Positions 9,936 through 17,290 of a DNA stretch of 64,000 nucleotides are shown here, in pieces. Location: assembly GCF_003014535.1 (NCBI RefSeq), contig NZ_PYGD01000001.1, positions 1,717,508-1,781,507 on the forward strand, written 5' to 3'. This DNA is from Taibaiella chishuiensis (GTDB lineage: Bacteria > Bacteroidota > Bacteroidia > Chitinophagales > Chitinophagaceae). The notes under the pieces are model-generated. The model was not told where the DNA came from. It ran no database searches and saw nothing but the letters and a program-made list of their open reading frames with translations. Numbering within the stretch: position 1 is the stretch's first letter; each line of letters begins with the position of its first letter. A program made the position numbers and the translations under genes.

Positions 9936-11390
9936 ATGCAAAAAAAATCTCTCGGCATCGCGTTACTGATGTCTTGCAGCCTCGGAGCTTTTGCAAGTCC
10001 GGTTAGTGTTCAGACGGCTCAGAAGGTAGCAGAAAATTTCATGTCAAAAAAGGTAGCGGCTGCTGCGGGTTTAAACCTCCAGTTGTCCAAAACCTACACT
10101 GCTTTAGGTACTTCAGGTCAGGCTTCTCTTTATATTTTCGATGTGAATAACGGTTCAGGCTTTGTGATCGTGTCAGGAGATGATGCCGTTACCCCGGTTC
10201 TGGGTTATTCTGCAGAAAATAAATTCCCTGTTGCAGTTTCCAACAGCGAAGTAAATTACTGGATGGATGGTTATAACGAACAGATCTCTGCAGTGATCGA
10301 CCACCAGGTTGCCGCTACAACTGCGGTTGCATCCGATTGGAACAAACTGATCACCAATACCGGTAGCGATGAAGCAAGGGGTACTGATGTAGAGCCGTTA
10401 GTGCGTACCAAATGGAACCAGGACGGAAACGGTTACGAAGACCTTTGCCCGCCCAACACACCAACCGGTTGCGTAGCTACGGCTATGGCCCAGATCATGA
10501 AATTCTGGAATCATCCGAGCGTAGGTGTAGGTAACCACAGCTATACCGCACCGGCTCCGATCAATGCCGTACAGACAGCCGATTTCGCCAATACCACTTA
10601 TATGTGGGCCAATATGCCGAACGAGCTCACCACCAATTCAAACAGTGCCCAGCGTGGCGCAGTAGCTACCCTTATGTTCCATTGCGGTGTGAGCGTAAAC
10701 ATGAGCTACAACTATGCAAGCGCCGGTGGTAGCGGTTCTTACGTTATCTCTTCAGGCAGCCCTATGCAGAACTGCTCTGAGTATGCACTGAAAACGTACT
10801 TCCAATACAGCACCGATATCAAAGGTCTTGCCCGTAGCCAGTATGCCAACAAAGATGCAGAGTGGATCGCGCTGCTGAAAACAGAACTCGACGGCGGACG
10901 TCCTATCCTGTATACCGGTTTCGGTTCCGGTGGTGGTCACGCATTCGTATTCGACGGTTATGATGGTATCAACAGGTTCCACATCAACTGGGGCTGGGGT
11001 GGTTCTTCAGACGGTTACTTTATCGTGAATAACCTTGCTCCGAGCGTTTTAGGTACAGGCGGTGGCGCCGGTAACTTCAACAGCGGCCAGCAGGCACTTA
11101 CTAAAATCATGCCGAACAACGTTACCAAAATCGTAAACGTAGAAGGTGCGGATAAGATCAATGCCTATCCTGTACCCGCTTCCGATAAACTGAACATCGA
11201 TCTGAGCCGTTTCGAAGGTAAAGTTACCGCTATCCAGCTGTACAATATCCAGGGCCAGAAAGTACTGAGCCAGGAAGTAAAAGGCGCACAGGCAGTAATG
11301 CCGGTAAGCCAGGTAGCCCAGGGCATGTACCTGCTGCACCTGCAGTCTGATAAAGGAACTATCATCCGCAAAGTATCTGTTGTAAAATAA
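9936..11390 (+). CDS. Secreted C10 (streptopain-type) cysteine peptidase with T9SS sorting domain
   Basis: 484 residues. Signal peptide 1-20 (cut after FAS). An N-terminal propeptide/Spi-like domain (about 22-145, with 'FVIVSGDDAVTPVLGYS') is followed by the papain-like C10 catalytic domain. The nucleophile is Cys179 in 'TPTGCVATAMAQIMKFW', the base is His335 in 'GGHAFVFDGYDG', and 'HINWGWGGSSDGYF' holds the conserved Asn/Trp. The last ~75 residues (YPVPASDKLNIDL...GQKVLS...GMYLLHL) are a T9SS type A sorting domain, so it is exported and possibly anchored to the surface. The stop codon overlaps the start of the next gene by one base (TAATG), implying coupled translation. Confidence 0.93.
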   Translation: MQKKSLGIALLMSCSLGAFASPVSVQTAQKVAENFMSKKVAAAAGLNLQLSKTYTALGTSGQASLYIFDVNNGSGFVIVSGDDAVTPVLGYSAENKFPVAVSNSEVNYWMDGYNEQISAVIDHQVAATTAVASDWNKLITNTGSDEARGTDVEPLVRTKWNQDGNGYEDLCPPNTPTGCVATAMAQIMKFWNHPSVGVGNHSYTAPAPINAVQTADFANTTYMWANMPNELTTNSNSAQRGAVATLMFHCGVSVNMSYNYASAGGSGSYVISSGSPMQNCSEYALKTYFQYSTDIKGLARSQYANKDAEWIALLKTELDGGRPILYTGFGSGGGHAFVFDGYDGINRFHINWGWGGSSDGYFIVNNLAPSVLGTGGGAGNFNSGQQALTKIMPNNVTKIVNVEGADKINAYPVPASDKLNIDLSRFEGKVTAIQLYNIQGQKVLSQEVKGAQAVMPVSQVAQGMYLLHLQSDKGTIIRKVSVVK

Positions 11391-11881
11391 TGCAGAAAAA
11401 ATATCTTACTTTATTGACTTGTCTGAATGTTGCCGGAATCTTTTCCGGCAACATTTGTTTCGGGCAAAGCCCCGCGCCCAACCCGGCCCCCCATGTGCTG
11501 GTATACAAGATGCGCAAGGATTACAGTAAACAGGTACCGGTTATCCTGTCGGCCGATAAAAAGGAAATTGTTTCCTATCCCGACCCGGTAGACCTCGGAT
11601 CCGGTATGGAGCCTGTAAAACTTAAAGGCAACTACTGGCTCGATAACCGGGGTATAGGCGCCGATGTGGCGTTCCTGAAGCTGACTTATAAACAATATGC
11701 GGCGCTGAAGAAAGCACCTTCTGAGGCCGAACTTAAAGGCATGATCCTGGATGCCAGCCCCTTGAAAGAGCTTTGCGACTGCGGTCCTAAATCGGCATTC
11801 AAACAGGCGCCGGCACAGCAGCTCAATACCTGGATTACCTCCGGTAAATTGCGCAGGCATTGTAAAACGATACGTAAATAA
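11390..11881 (+). CDS. Small secreted protein coupled to the C10 peptidase; candidate inhibitor or partner
   Basis: 163 residues. A signal peptide ends near residue 25 (NICFGQ). The mature part begins with a proline-rich stretch and has a compact domain with 'SYPDPVDL', 'YWLDNRGIGADVAFLKLTYKQYAAL' in two adjoining blocks and a CDC motif near residue 129. I recognise it as a conserved Bacteroidota family without an assigned function. The gene starts within the stop codon of the C10 peptidase gene and ends at a strong terminator, so the two form one unit. Peptidases of this class (SpeB/Spi, staphopain/staphostatin, Bfp/Bfi in Bacteroides fragilis) often travel with a small inhibitor; that role here is inference from position only. 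Confidence 0.75.
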   Translation: MQKKYLTLLTCLNVAGIFSGNICFGQSPAPNPAPHVLVYKMRKDYSKQVPVILSADKKEIVSYPDPVDLGSGMEPVKLKGNYWLDNRGIGADVAFLKLTYKQYAALKKAPSEAELKGMILDASPLKELCDCGPKSAFKQAPAQQLNTWITSGKLRRHCKTIRK

Positions 11882-11899
11882 CAACGATAAGAAATGCTC

Positions 11900-11932
11900 A
11901 AAGAGGATGCCCTTTACAGGTGCATCCTCTTT
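11900..11932. terminator. Bidirectional terminator between convergent genes
   Basis: 11-bp stem AAAGAGGATGC / GCATCCTCTTT with an 11-nt loop and T-run on the + side. It serves the C10 unit and probably the leftward lipoprotein gene, whose stop is 2 bp away. Confidence 0.8.
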
Positions 11933-11933
11933 T

Positions 11934-13016
11934 TTATTGGAAGGCTTCGCGGATAGCGTTCATATCGGTGATGCTGAAACGGCGCAAGGCAAAGCTGTCG
12001 AGGTGGAAATAGGCCAGGCGGAAGGCACTGTCGTTTATCCTGGGCCGGATATAGGACGCGATATCCAGCAGCATGTCGCGGTCGGGATGTTCGAAGCGGA
12101 TCTCGGTGCCGGGCTTAAAGCTATAACCGGCCGCCTCTACCGGTTTGGGCACCAGGTACAGGTCGCCTTTGATACGTACCAGGTCGCCCTTTTTAAAATC
12201 GTCTTCCGATACATTATAAACCAGCCCGCCGAAGTTTTGCCGTATAAAAAGTACGCCCCAATGATAGAAGGGCAGGGCTACATCGAGCGGCAGAGGGTAC
12301 TGGCCTATATTTTTCATATAGTCTTTGGCATCCTTCAGGTCGAGAATGGAGTTGGCCGGACCGTATTTTTTCAGGTTGCCCATGTTATAGACCATCAGCA
12401 AACCCCGGTCTACCGGCGGAATACCGCTGCTGGCCGTGTACTTAACCTGGTGCATCCTTATCGTACAGGACATCTTTTTGTCCTGCACAAATGCCTGTGC
12501 TTTGATCTGGCGTAGCAGGGCAAAATAAAGGTCTGCCCGTTGCTTCGTCCAGTCGCAATCGATCTGGATCTCCGGGGGCTTTATCTGCAGGCCTTTGCAG
12601 AGTTCGGCCATCAGTTGTGTGATCCGCGATGCCAGTACGGGCAGGTCTTTTTCCTGCAGCCGGGCAAGGCAGCGTTGGGTAATAAATACCACCGGGATGC
12701 AGGTAAGCGTGGTATCCTGTACGGGTGAGGGCTGCAGGAGGCCTACCGGGCGGGGCTGCTGCTGCCGTTCATCCCAATCCACATCGAACAGGCGTATGTA
12801 AAGCGTTTTACTGCCGGTTTGCTGCAAGGTACGTTGTTCGTATCCGCCCATGCGGAAATTGGTTTTCCAGTAATAGAATGCAGGTTCAACGGCATTTTTC
12901 CGTTTAGGTCCGCAGCCGGCGGCGGTCCATAACAGGAAAAAGCCCGGAATCCATAACAGTATCCGGGCTTTATGCAGTAAACGTGCTGCAATCGTCAGGT
13001 GTTTTCCTGAGAACAT
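11934..13016 (-). CDS. Putative lipoprotein of unknown function, possibly TIM-barrel-like
   Basis: 360 residues. A hydrophobic segment (about 19-33) ends at 'TAAGC', a plausible but weak lipobox (Cys35). Downstream, hydrophobic strands ending in acidic or aromatic residues recur ('EIQIDCDWT', 'GLLMVYNMGN', 'LDVALPFYHWGVLFI'), a pattern seen in (beta/alpha)8 barrels such as glycosidase-like folds. I do not recognise the family and assign no activity. The gene starts 12 bp after the half-length carB gene, so the two are probably one transcript, though a functional link is not obvious. Confidence 0.65.
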   Translation of the reverse strand: MFSGKHLTIAARLLHKARILLWIPGFFLLWTAAGCGPKRKNAVEPAFYYWKTNFRMGGYEQRTLQQTGSKTLYIRLFDVDWDERQQQPRPVGLLQPSPVQDTTLTCIPVVFITQRCLARLQEKDLPVLASRITQLMAELCKGLQIKPPEIQIDCDWTKQRADLYFALLRQIKAQAFVQDKKMSCTIRMHQVKYTASSGIPPVDRGLLMVYNMGNLKKYGPANSILDLKDAKDYMKNIGQYPLPLDVALPFYHWGVLFIRQNFGGLVYNVSEDDFKKGDLVRIKGDLYLVPKPVEAAGYSFKPGTEIRFEHPDRDMLLDIASYIRPRINDSAFRLAYFHLDSFALRRFSITDMNAIREAFQ

Positions 13017-13028
13017 AACAACAGGTTA

Positions 13029-14210
13029 TTATTTACTAAGGTGCATGCTTCTTTCTTTGTACAGCTGGCGGAACCAGGGATCGCGCAGGTTCTTGATAAA
13101 GCGGATCGCTTCGCCCGTGCTCTTCATTTCGGGGCCCAGCTCCTTGTTCACGTTCGGGAATTTGTTGAAGCTGAATACGGGTTCTTTTACCGCATAACCT
13201 TCGAGTTTAGGCTCTATCTTGAAATCTTTGAGTTTGGCCGCGCCCAGCATTACTTTGGTTGCGATATTCAGGAACGGTACGCCGTATGCTTTGGCGATGA
13301 ATGGCGTGGTACGGCTGGCGCGCGGGTTAGCTTCGATCACGAATACCTTACCTTCTTTAATGGCGAACTGGATATTGATCAGTCCGCGGATATTAAGTTT
13401 CAGTGCCAGTTTTTTGGCGATATCCACCATCTCTTCCACTTCCAGTTTACCCAGGTTGAATACGGGCAGTACAGAGTGGCTGTCGCCGCTGTGGATACCG
13501 GCAGGTTCAATGTGCTCCATGATACCCATAATGTAAACATCCTCACCATCGCAGATCGCATCGATCTCGGCCTCCTGGCAACGGTCCAGGAAGTGGTCGA
13601 TCAGGATCTTGTTACCGGGCAGGTGCTTCAGCAGGCTCAATACGCTTTTCTCCAGCTCTTCGTCGTTGATCACGATCCGCATACGCTGACCGCCCAATAC
13701 ATAGGAGGGGCGTACCAGTACGGGGTAACCTACTTCATTGGCCACTTCGATAGCATCGTCGGTCGTGAAGGCGGTGCCGTATTTAGGGAAGGGGATATGC
13801 ATTTGTTCCAGCAGGTCGCTGAAGCGGCCGCGGTCTTCGGCGATATCCATATCGTCAAAAGAGGTGCCGATAATCTTAATGCCTTTTTCGTGCAGGCGTT
13901 TGGCCAGCTTCAGGGCCGTTTGGCCACCCAGCTGTACGATTACACCTTCCGGCTTTTCATGTTCGATAATCTCCCAGAGATGTTCCCAGTATACCGGTTC
14001 GAAGTACAGCTTATCGGCTATATCGAAATCCGTCGAAACCGTTTCGGGGTTACAGTTGATCATGATCGCCTCGTAACCGCACTCTTTAATGGCCAGCAGG
14101 CCGTGCGTACAGCAGTAATCAAATTCAATACCCTGGCCTATGCGGTTGGGGCCGCTACCCAGTACAATGATCTTTTTCTTTTGAGAAGGTATGGACTCGT
14201 TGTGTAACAT
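13029..14210 (-). CDS. carB: Carbamoyl-phosphate synthase large subunit, C-terminal half only
   Basis: 393 residues against about 940-1080 for a complete CarB. The sequence matches only the second (carbamoyl-phosphate) ATP-grasp module: 'GSGPNRIGQGIEFDYCC', 'NCNPETVSTDFD', 'VQLGGQTALKLA', 'RPSYVLGGQRMRIV', 'EHIEPAGIHSGDS', 'FVIEANPRASRTTPF', 'NKFPNVNKELGPEMKSTGE'. The methylglyoxal-synthase-like regulatory domain is missing at the C-terminus, as in other Bacteroidota CarB proteins. The ORF opens cleanly with MLHNESIPSQKKK, 69 bp from dnaN, and no N-terminal half is nearby. It is either one part of a split two-gene CarB (as in some archaea and Aquifex) or a truncated paralogue. The intact motifs argue for function. 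Confidence 0.85.
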   Translation of the reverse strand: MLHNESIPSQKKKIIVLGSGPNRIGQGIEFDYCCTHGLLAIKECGYEAIMINCNPETVSTDFDIADKLYFEPVYWEHLWEIIEHEKPEGVIVQLGGQTALKLAKRLHEKGIKIIGTSFDDMDIAEDRGRFSDLLEQMHIPFPKYGTAFTTDDAIEVANEVGYPVLVRPSYVLGGQRMRIVINDEELEKSVLSLLKHLPGNKILIDHFLDRCQEAEIDAICDGEDVYIMGIMEHIEPAGIHSGDSHSVLPVFNLGKLEVEEMVDIAKKLALKLNIRGLINIQFAIKEGKVFVIEANPRASRTTPFIAKAYGVPFLNIATKVMLGAAKLKDFKIEPKLEGYAVKEPVFSFNKFPNVNKELGPEMKSTGEAIRFIKNLRDPWFRQLYKERSMHLSK

Positions 14211-14279
14211 TTTATTTATACAGCGCCAGCGTCTGGCTTTTACTTTGTTGCATAGGTATAATCTGGTCCTGCGGCGGTT

Positions 14280-15419
14280 TTATACGCCTACCATCAGCGG
14301 CATCAGCAGCATCAGCAGATCTTCATTTTCTGTTTTCTCCACGGGGCGGTAAATGCCTGCGCGCGATGGCATGCTCAGTTCCAGTTTGATCTCTTCGCCT
14401 TCCATATTGTTCAGCATTTCGATCAGCAGTTTAGCGTTGAACGCGATCTTCATATCGTCGCCGGTATACTGGCAGGACAGCTGTTCTTTACCTTCGTAAG
14501 AGAAGTCGATGTCCTGTGCACTGATGCTTACTGTATTGCCTACGATGTCGAATACGACCTGGCTGGTGCTTTTGTTGGCGAAGATGCTAACACGGCGCAG
14601 GGAACTGATCAGGTCGGCGCGGTTAATCGTCATGTTGAACGGGTTGTCGGCCGGGATTACCGCTTTATAGGGCGGGAATTTACCCTCGATCAGGCGGCAG
14701 CTCAGGCGGATGCGGTCGTTGCGGATAAACAGGTGACTGGCGTTATAGGAAACTTCCAGCGGGCTTTCGTCCGATGGGATAATATTGCGTAATTGTTGCA
14801 GGGGTTTGCGGGGTACGATAATACCGCCTTCTTCGGGGCAGTTGATATCGTTGCGGGTCAGCTTTACCAGGCGGTGGGCGTCGGTAGCTACGAAGGTAAT
14901 ACCGTCCTGCTGCAGTTCGAAAAATACGCCGGTCATTGCAGGACGTAAGGTATCGGAGCTGGTTGCAAACAGGGTTTTGGTAATGGCTTCGCTCAGGCGT
15001 ACGGAAGGCAGGGTGAAGGAAGTTGCGTCGTTAGGTTGCGGTTCTTTCGGGTATTCATCCGCTTTTTCGCCGCCTATTTTATACTTGCCGGTATTGCTTG
15101 AAATTTCAATAGAATTATCATCCCTGTTTACCGTGAAATGCACCGGTTGTTCCGGCAGGTTTTTCAGGTATTCCAACAGGATTTTTGAAGGGATACAGAT
15201 GCGTCCCGAATTATTGTCGTCCCCGTCGGTCAGTTCTTTCTGGATTTCCATCTGAACCTTGATCATGGTTTCCATATCGCCGCCGGTAAGCGTGAGGCTA
15301 TTCCCTTCCAATTCGAACAAAAAGTCCTCCAGGATAGGAAGAACCACATTGGCGCTGATGATACCGCCAACAAGTTGTAAATTTTTCAACAATGAGGTTG
15401 AAGAGACAATAAAGCGCAT
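14280..15419 (-). CDS. dnaN: DNA polymerase III beta sliding clamp
   Basis: 379 residues, full length, with the three-domain clamp pattern: 'MRFIVSSTSLLKNLQLVGGI' at the N-terminus, 'FATSSDTLRPAMTGVFFEL' in the middle and the C-terminal 'LLMLLMPLMVGV', close to the classic P-x-R/M ending that closes the ring. It tethers the polymerase to DNA. A -7 promoter box lies 45-60 bp upstream (15468-15475). It is not next to dnaA or recF here; carB' follows after 69 bp and may be co-transcribed. Confidence 0.95.
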   Translation of the reverse strand: MRFIVSSTSLLKNLQLVGGIISANVVLPILEDFLFELEGNSLTLTGGDMETMIKVQMEIQKELTDGDDNNSGRICIPSKILLEYLKNLPEQPVHFTVNRDDNSIEISSNTGKYKIGGEKADEYPKEPQPNDATSFTLPSVRLSEAITKTLFATSSDTLRPAMTGVFFELQQDGITFVATDAHRLVKLTRNDINCPEEGGIIVPRKPLQQLRNIIPSDESPLEVSYNASHLFIRNDRIRLSCRLIEGKFPPYKAVIPADNPFNMTINRADLISSLRRVSIFANKSTSQVVFDIVGNTVSISAQDIDFSYEGKEQLSCQYTGDDMKIAFNAKLLIEMLNNMEGEEIKLELSMPSRAGIYRPVEKTENEDLLMLLMPLMVGV

Positions 15420-15467
15420 AGCGTATTCAGGAATTTAGATAAAAATTGAAGCCCGGTAATTGGGGCA

Positions 15468-15475
15468 CAAAGATA
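15468..15475 (-). promoter_or_regulatory. Bacteroidota -7 promoter box of dnaN
   Basis: TATCTTTG on the minus strand, an exact TAnnTTTG match. It would start transcription near 15464, about 45 nt before the dnaN ATG. No clear -33 TTTG is seen. Confidence 0.5.
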
Positions 15476-15538
15476 AAAGATTGCGCGAACATTAAGGGAA
15501 TCATTTTATAAAGGGGGATAAAAAACTTAAAAAAAAGA

Positions 15539-15569
15539 TTTGGCCGTTACGTTTTTTGAGTTACCTTTG
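15539..15569 (+). promoter_or_regulatory. Promoter of the tRNA-Phe pair
   Basis: TTTG (15539-15542), 19-bp spacer, TACCTTTG (15562-15569): full match to the Bacteroidota vegetative promoter. Predicted start near 15573, about 40 nt before the first tRNA. Confidence 0.75.
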
Positions 15570-15611
15570 CACTCCTTTCGGTAACGATTTATTCAACGCC
15601 GGCAAGGTAAT

Positions 15612-15684
15612 GGTGCGGTAGCTCAGTTGGTAGAGCAATGGACTGAAAATCCATGTGTCGCCGGTTCGATCCCGGCTCACACCA
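15612..15684 (+). tRNA. tRNA-Phe (GAA), copy 1
   Basis: 73 nt cloverleaf: D-stem GCTC/GAGC, anticodon stem ATGGA/TCCAT with loop CTGAAAA (anticodon GAA), T-stem GCCGG/CCGGC with TTCGATC. CCA is not encoded. The acceptor stem GGTGCGG / TCACACC has a C.A mismatch at pair 5:68 and a G.U at 7:66. Confidence 0.92.
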
Positions 15685-15686
15685 CA

Positions 15687-15715
15687 GAAGGCCTTAGATC
15701 TTTCTAAGGCTTTTA
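15687..15715 (+). terminator. Hairpin between the two tRNA-Phe genes
   Basis: Short inverted repeat GCCTTAGA / TCTAAGGC with a small loop, followed by TTTTATTTT. It may attenuate readthrough into the second tRNA or mark the processing site. Confidence 0.55.
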
Positions 15716-15754
15716 TTTTCCAAAATACGGAACTGATTTTTGCAGTTCTACAAT

Positions 15755-15827
15755 GGTGCGGTAGCTCAGTTGGTAGAGCAATGGACTGAAAATCCATGTG
15801 TCGCCGGTTCGATCCCGGCTCACACCA
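15755..15827 (+). tRNA. tRNA-Phe (GAA), copy 2
   Basis: Identical in sequence to copy 1, 70 bp downstream, sharing the same 5:68 C.A mismatch. The spacer contains an 'AAGGCCTTAGATCTTTCTAAGGCTTTTATTT' type hairpin (in pieces: AAGCCTTAGA / TCTAAGGCTT) that could act as a processing or termination signal. The two are probably one transcript. Confidence 0.92.
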
Positions 15828-15899
15828 CAAGAAAAAGCCTTTCAGCGATTAAGCTGGAAGGCTTTTTTGTTTTTTGCGCTCCTCGCAATATAATTGTTG

Positions 15900-16406
15900 C
15901 TATTGTCTAACCCAATGCAACTGTACAAAATCGCCGTTGACGGTATGTGCTGCCAGCCGGAAGCGGGTATGCAATCCGGCATCATGGCCTAAAATACCGC
16001 CATTGCCGGTCAGAATCGGGCAGATATTAAAATGGAGATCCGTTACCAGCTCTTTGTCGATAAAGCTATTGAAGGTGCCGGTGCCGCCGCCCACGGTAAT
16101 TTCCCCGAAACCTTTACGGGCGAGGCTTTCGATCGCGGCTTCCGGGCTTTCCACCACTTCGTAACCCGCAGCAACAACCGGTGTTGCCGATAACACGACG
16201 ATGGTGATGTCCTTGAACAAGGCCTGGGTATCCGGCGGGAACTTTGCAAAGCTTTCAAAGGTATTCCAGCCGATGACCAGGTTGCCGGTCTGCTGTGCCA
16301 TTTTTAAATAGAAGGTCATGGCCTCTTGTGGTAATTGGTGCTGCGGGTTATCAGACAGCAATGCCTTTCCATTGACGGAGATATTCGCAATTAAGGTTAC
16401 TTTCAT
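15900..16406 (-). CDS. Dihydrofolate reductase/RibD C-terminal-like reductase
   Basis: 168 residues from the ATG at 16406, which gives the typical start 'MKVTLIANISVNGKALLSD'. The family fold is shown by 'GNLVIGWNTFESF', 'TIVVLSATPVV', 'GEITVGGGTGTFNSFI' (NADPH-binding glycine loop) and 'DLHFNICPILTGNGG'. Members are NADPH-dependent reductases; the substrate is unknown and it is probably not the true DHFR. It is divergent from an HxlR regulator gene, the usual arrangement for an HxlR-controlled oxidoreductase. A longer ORF extends upstream but overlaps the regulatory region. Confidence 0.8.
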   Translation of the reverse strand: MKVTLIANISVNGKALLSDNPQHQLPQEAMTFYLKMAQQTGNLVIGWNTFESFAKFPPDTQALFKDITIVVLSATPVVAAGYEVVESPEAAIESLARKGFGEITVGGGTGTFNSFIDKELVTDLHFNICPILTGNGGILGHDAGLHTRFRLAAHTVNGDFVQLHWVRQ

Positions 16407-16472
16407 GAGCTGAATTTTTATCGTTGCTGCAAAACTATCCGGGGCAGGTAATTTTATCACTATCCCTTACCT

Positions 16473-16488
16473 TTAGGAAAGTAACTTG
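16473..16488. promoter_or_regulatory. Candidate HxlR operator between the reductase and hxlR
   Basis: An imperfect inverted repeat, TTACCTTT-AG-GAAAGTAA, lies just before the hxlR start and contains GTAAC, the pentamer that is repeated five times before the second hxlR gene at 19593. Confidence 0.4.
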
Positions 16489-16493
16489 TATTT

Positions 16494-16838
16494 ATGCATT
16501 GTAACGACCAGGCCCCTTCAAAAGAAAAGATATTAGCGTTACAGGATGCGATCGATTTGCTGGGTGGCAAATGGAAAATCAGTATCCTGCGCAACCTCTC
16601 GTTTGGTGTTATGCGCTTTAAGGACCTGCAGGAAGCGCTTATTGGCATCTCGCCGAAAGTACTGACCCGCGAATTGCAGCAGTTGGAGCAAAACCTGCTG
16701 ATCACCAGGACGGTCAATACTACAAAACCCATTACGGTTAGTTATGCGCTTACGCAGCATGCCCTCGAAACAGAACAGGCTATACGGGCCTTGCTTGATT
16801 TTGGCCTGGAGCATAGGAAGAAAATAAAAGCGGGATGA
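16494..16838 (+). CDS. HxlR-family transcriptional regulator
   Basis: 114 residues. A winged-helix HxlR domain is evident from 'ALQDAIDLLGGKWKISILRNLS', split over residues 16-37, then 'RFKDLQEALIGISPKVLTREL' and the wing 'TVNTTKPITVSYALT'. It probably represses the divergent reductase gene and itself. The part of the gene after about codon 66 is copied nearly unchanged 317 bp downstream (17007-17155). Confidence 0.9.
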   Translation: MHCNDQAPSKEKILALQDAIDLLGGKWKISILRNLSFGVMRFKDLQEALIGISPKVLTRELQQLEQNLLITRTVNTTKPITVSYALTQHALETEQAIRALLDFGLEHRKKIKAG

Positions 16839-16927
16839 TTATGCTGCTTCCGGGCGATGTCAGCTATAACCTTTTTGTCCTTTAGGATAATAGATCTTGT
16901 TGGTGACAACACCAACGATGGCGAAGG
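16690..16927 (+). repeat. 317-bp-spaced tandem duplication, first copy
   Basis: This 238-bp segment covers the last third of hxlR, its 3' flank and the first GTTGGTG hairpin. It recurs at 17007-17244 with only about five base differences, so the duplication is recent. Confidence 0.85.
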
Positions 16928-17001
16928 GTAGTACATGTTGTTGGTGATAACACCAACAACGGCGAAGGGTAGTACATGTTGTTGGTGATAACACCAACAA
17001 C
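16862..17001 (+). repeat. Cluster of three GTTGGTG hairpin elements
   Basis: Each element has a short palindromic hairpin: cores GTTGGTGACAACACCAAC at 16899-16916, and GTTGGTGATAACACCAAC at 16940-16957 and 16981-16998; the last two extend to 9-bp stems with flanking TT/AA. The first is led by 'CTATAACC...TGTCCTTTAGGATAATAGAT' (in parts), the others by 'GGGTAGTACATG'. Each is followed by a GGCGAA motif. Confidence 0.8.
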
Positions 17002-17006
17002 GGCGA

Positions 17007-17155
17007 AAAACCTGCTGATCACCAGGACGGTCAATACTACAAAACCCATAACGGTTAGTTATGCGCTTACGCAGCATGCCCTCGAAACAGAACAGGCTAT
17101 ACGGGCCTTGCTTGATTTTGGCCTGGAGTATAGGAAGAAAATAAAAGCGGGATGA
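17007..17155 (+). pseudogene. Copied 3' fragment of hxlR
   Basis: The last ~49 codons of the upstream hxlR gene, including the stop, are repeated here without a start or the recognition helix. It cannot encode a working regulator on its own. The whole duplicated block runs on to 17244. Confidence 0.8.
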
Positions 17156-17244
17156 TTATGCTGTTTCCGGGCGATGTCAGCTATAACCTTTTTGTCCTTT
17201 AGGATAATAGATATTGTTGGTGACAACACCAACAATGGCGAAGG
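17007..17244 (+). repeat. 317-bp-spaced tandem duplication, second copy
   Basis: About 98% identical over 238 bp to 16690-16927. The junction 5' of this copy is the end of the third hairpin element (GGCGAAAAA), which suggests that the hairpin repeats were present when the duplication formed. Confidence 0.85.
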
Positions 17245-17290
17245 ATAATAGATGTTATTGGTGACAACACCAACAACGGCGAAAAATAGA
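17172..17290 (+). repeat. Two further GTTGGTG hairpin elements
   Basis: Cores at 17216-17233 (GTTGGTGACAACACCAAC) and 17256-17274 (variant TATTGGTGACAACACCAAC), both with ATAATAGAT to the left and GGCGAA to the right. From 17290 to about 17600 the sequence turns AT-rich and holds no gene that I can support. Confidence 0.8.

Noticed and set aside
13041..14207. + strand ORF of 388 aa
   Set aside because: Antisense to the carB half gene, which has all its family motifs.
15561..15830. Minus strand ORF over the tRNA genes
   Set aside because: Translates the antisense of two tRNAs.
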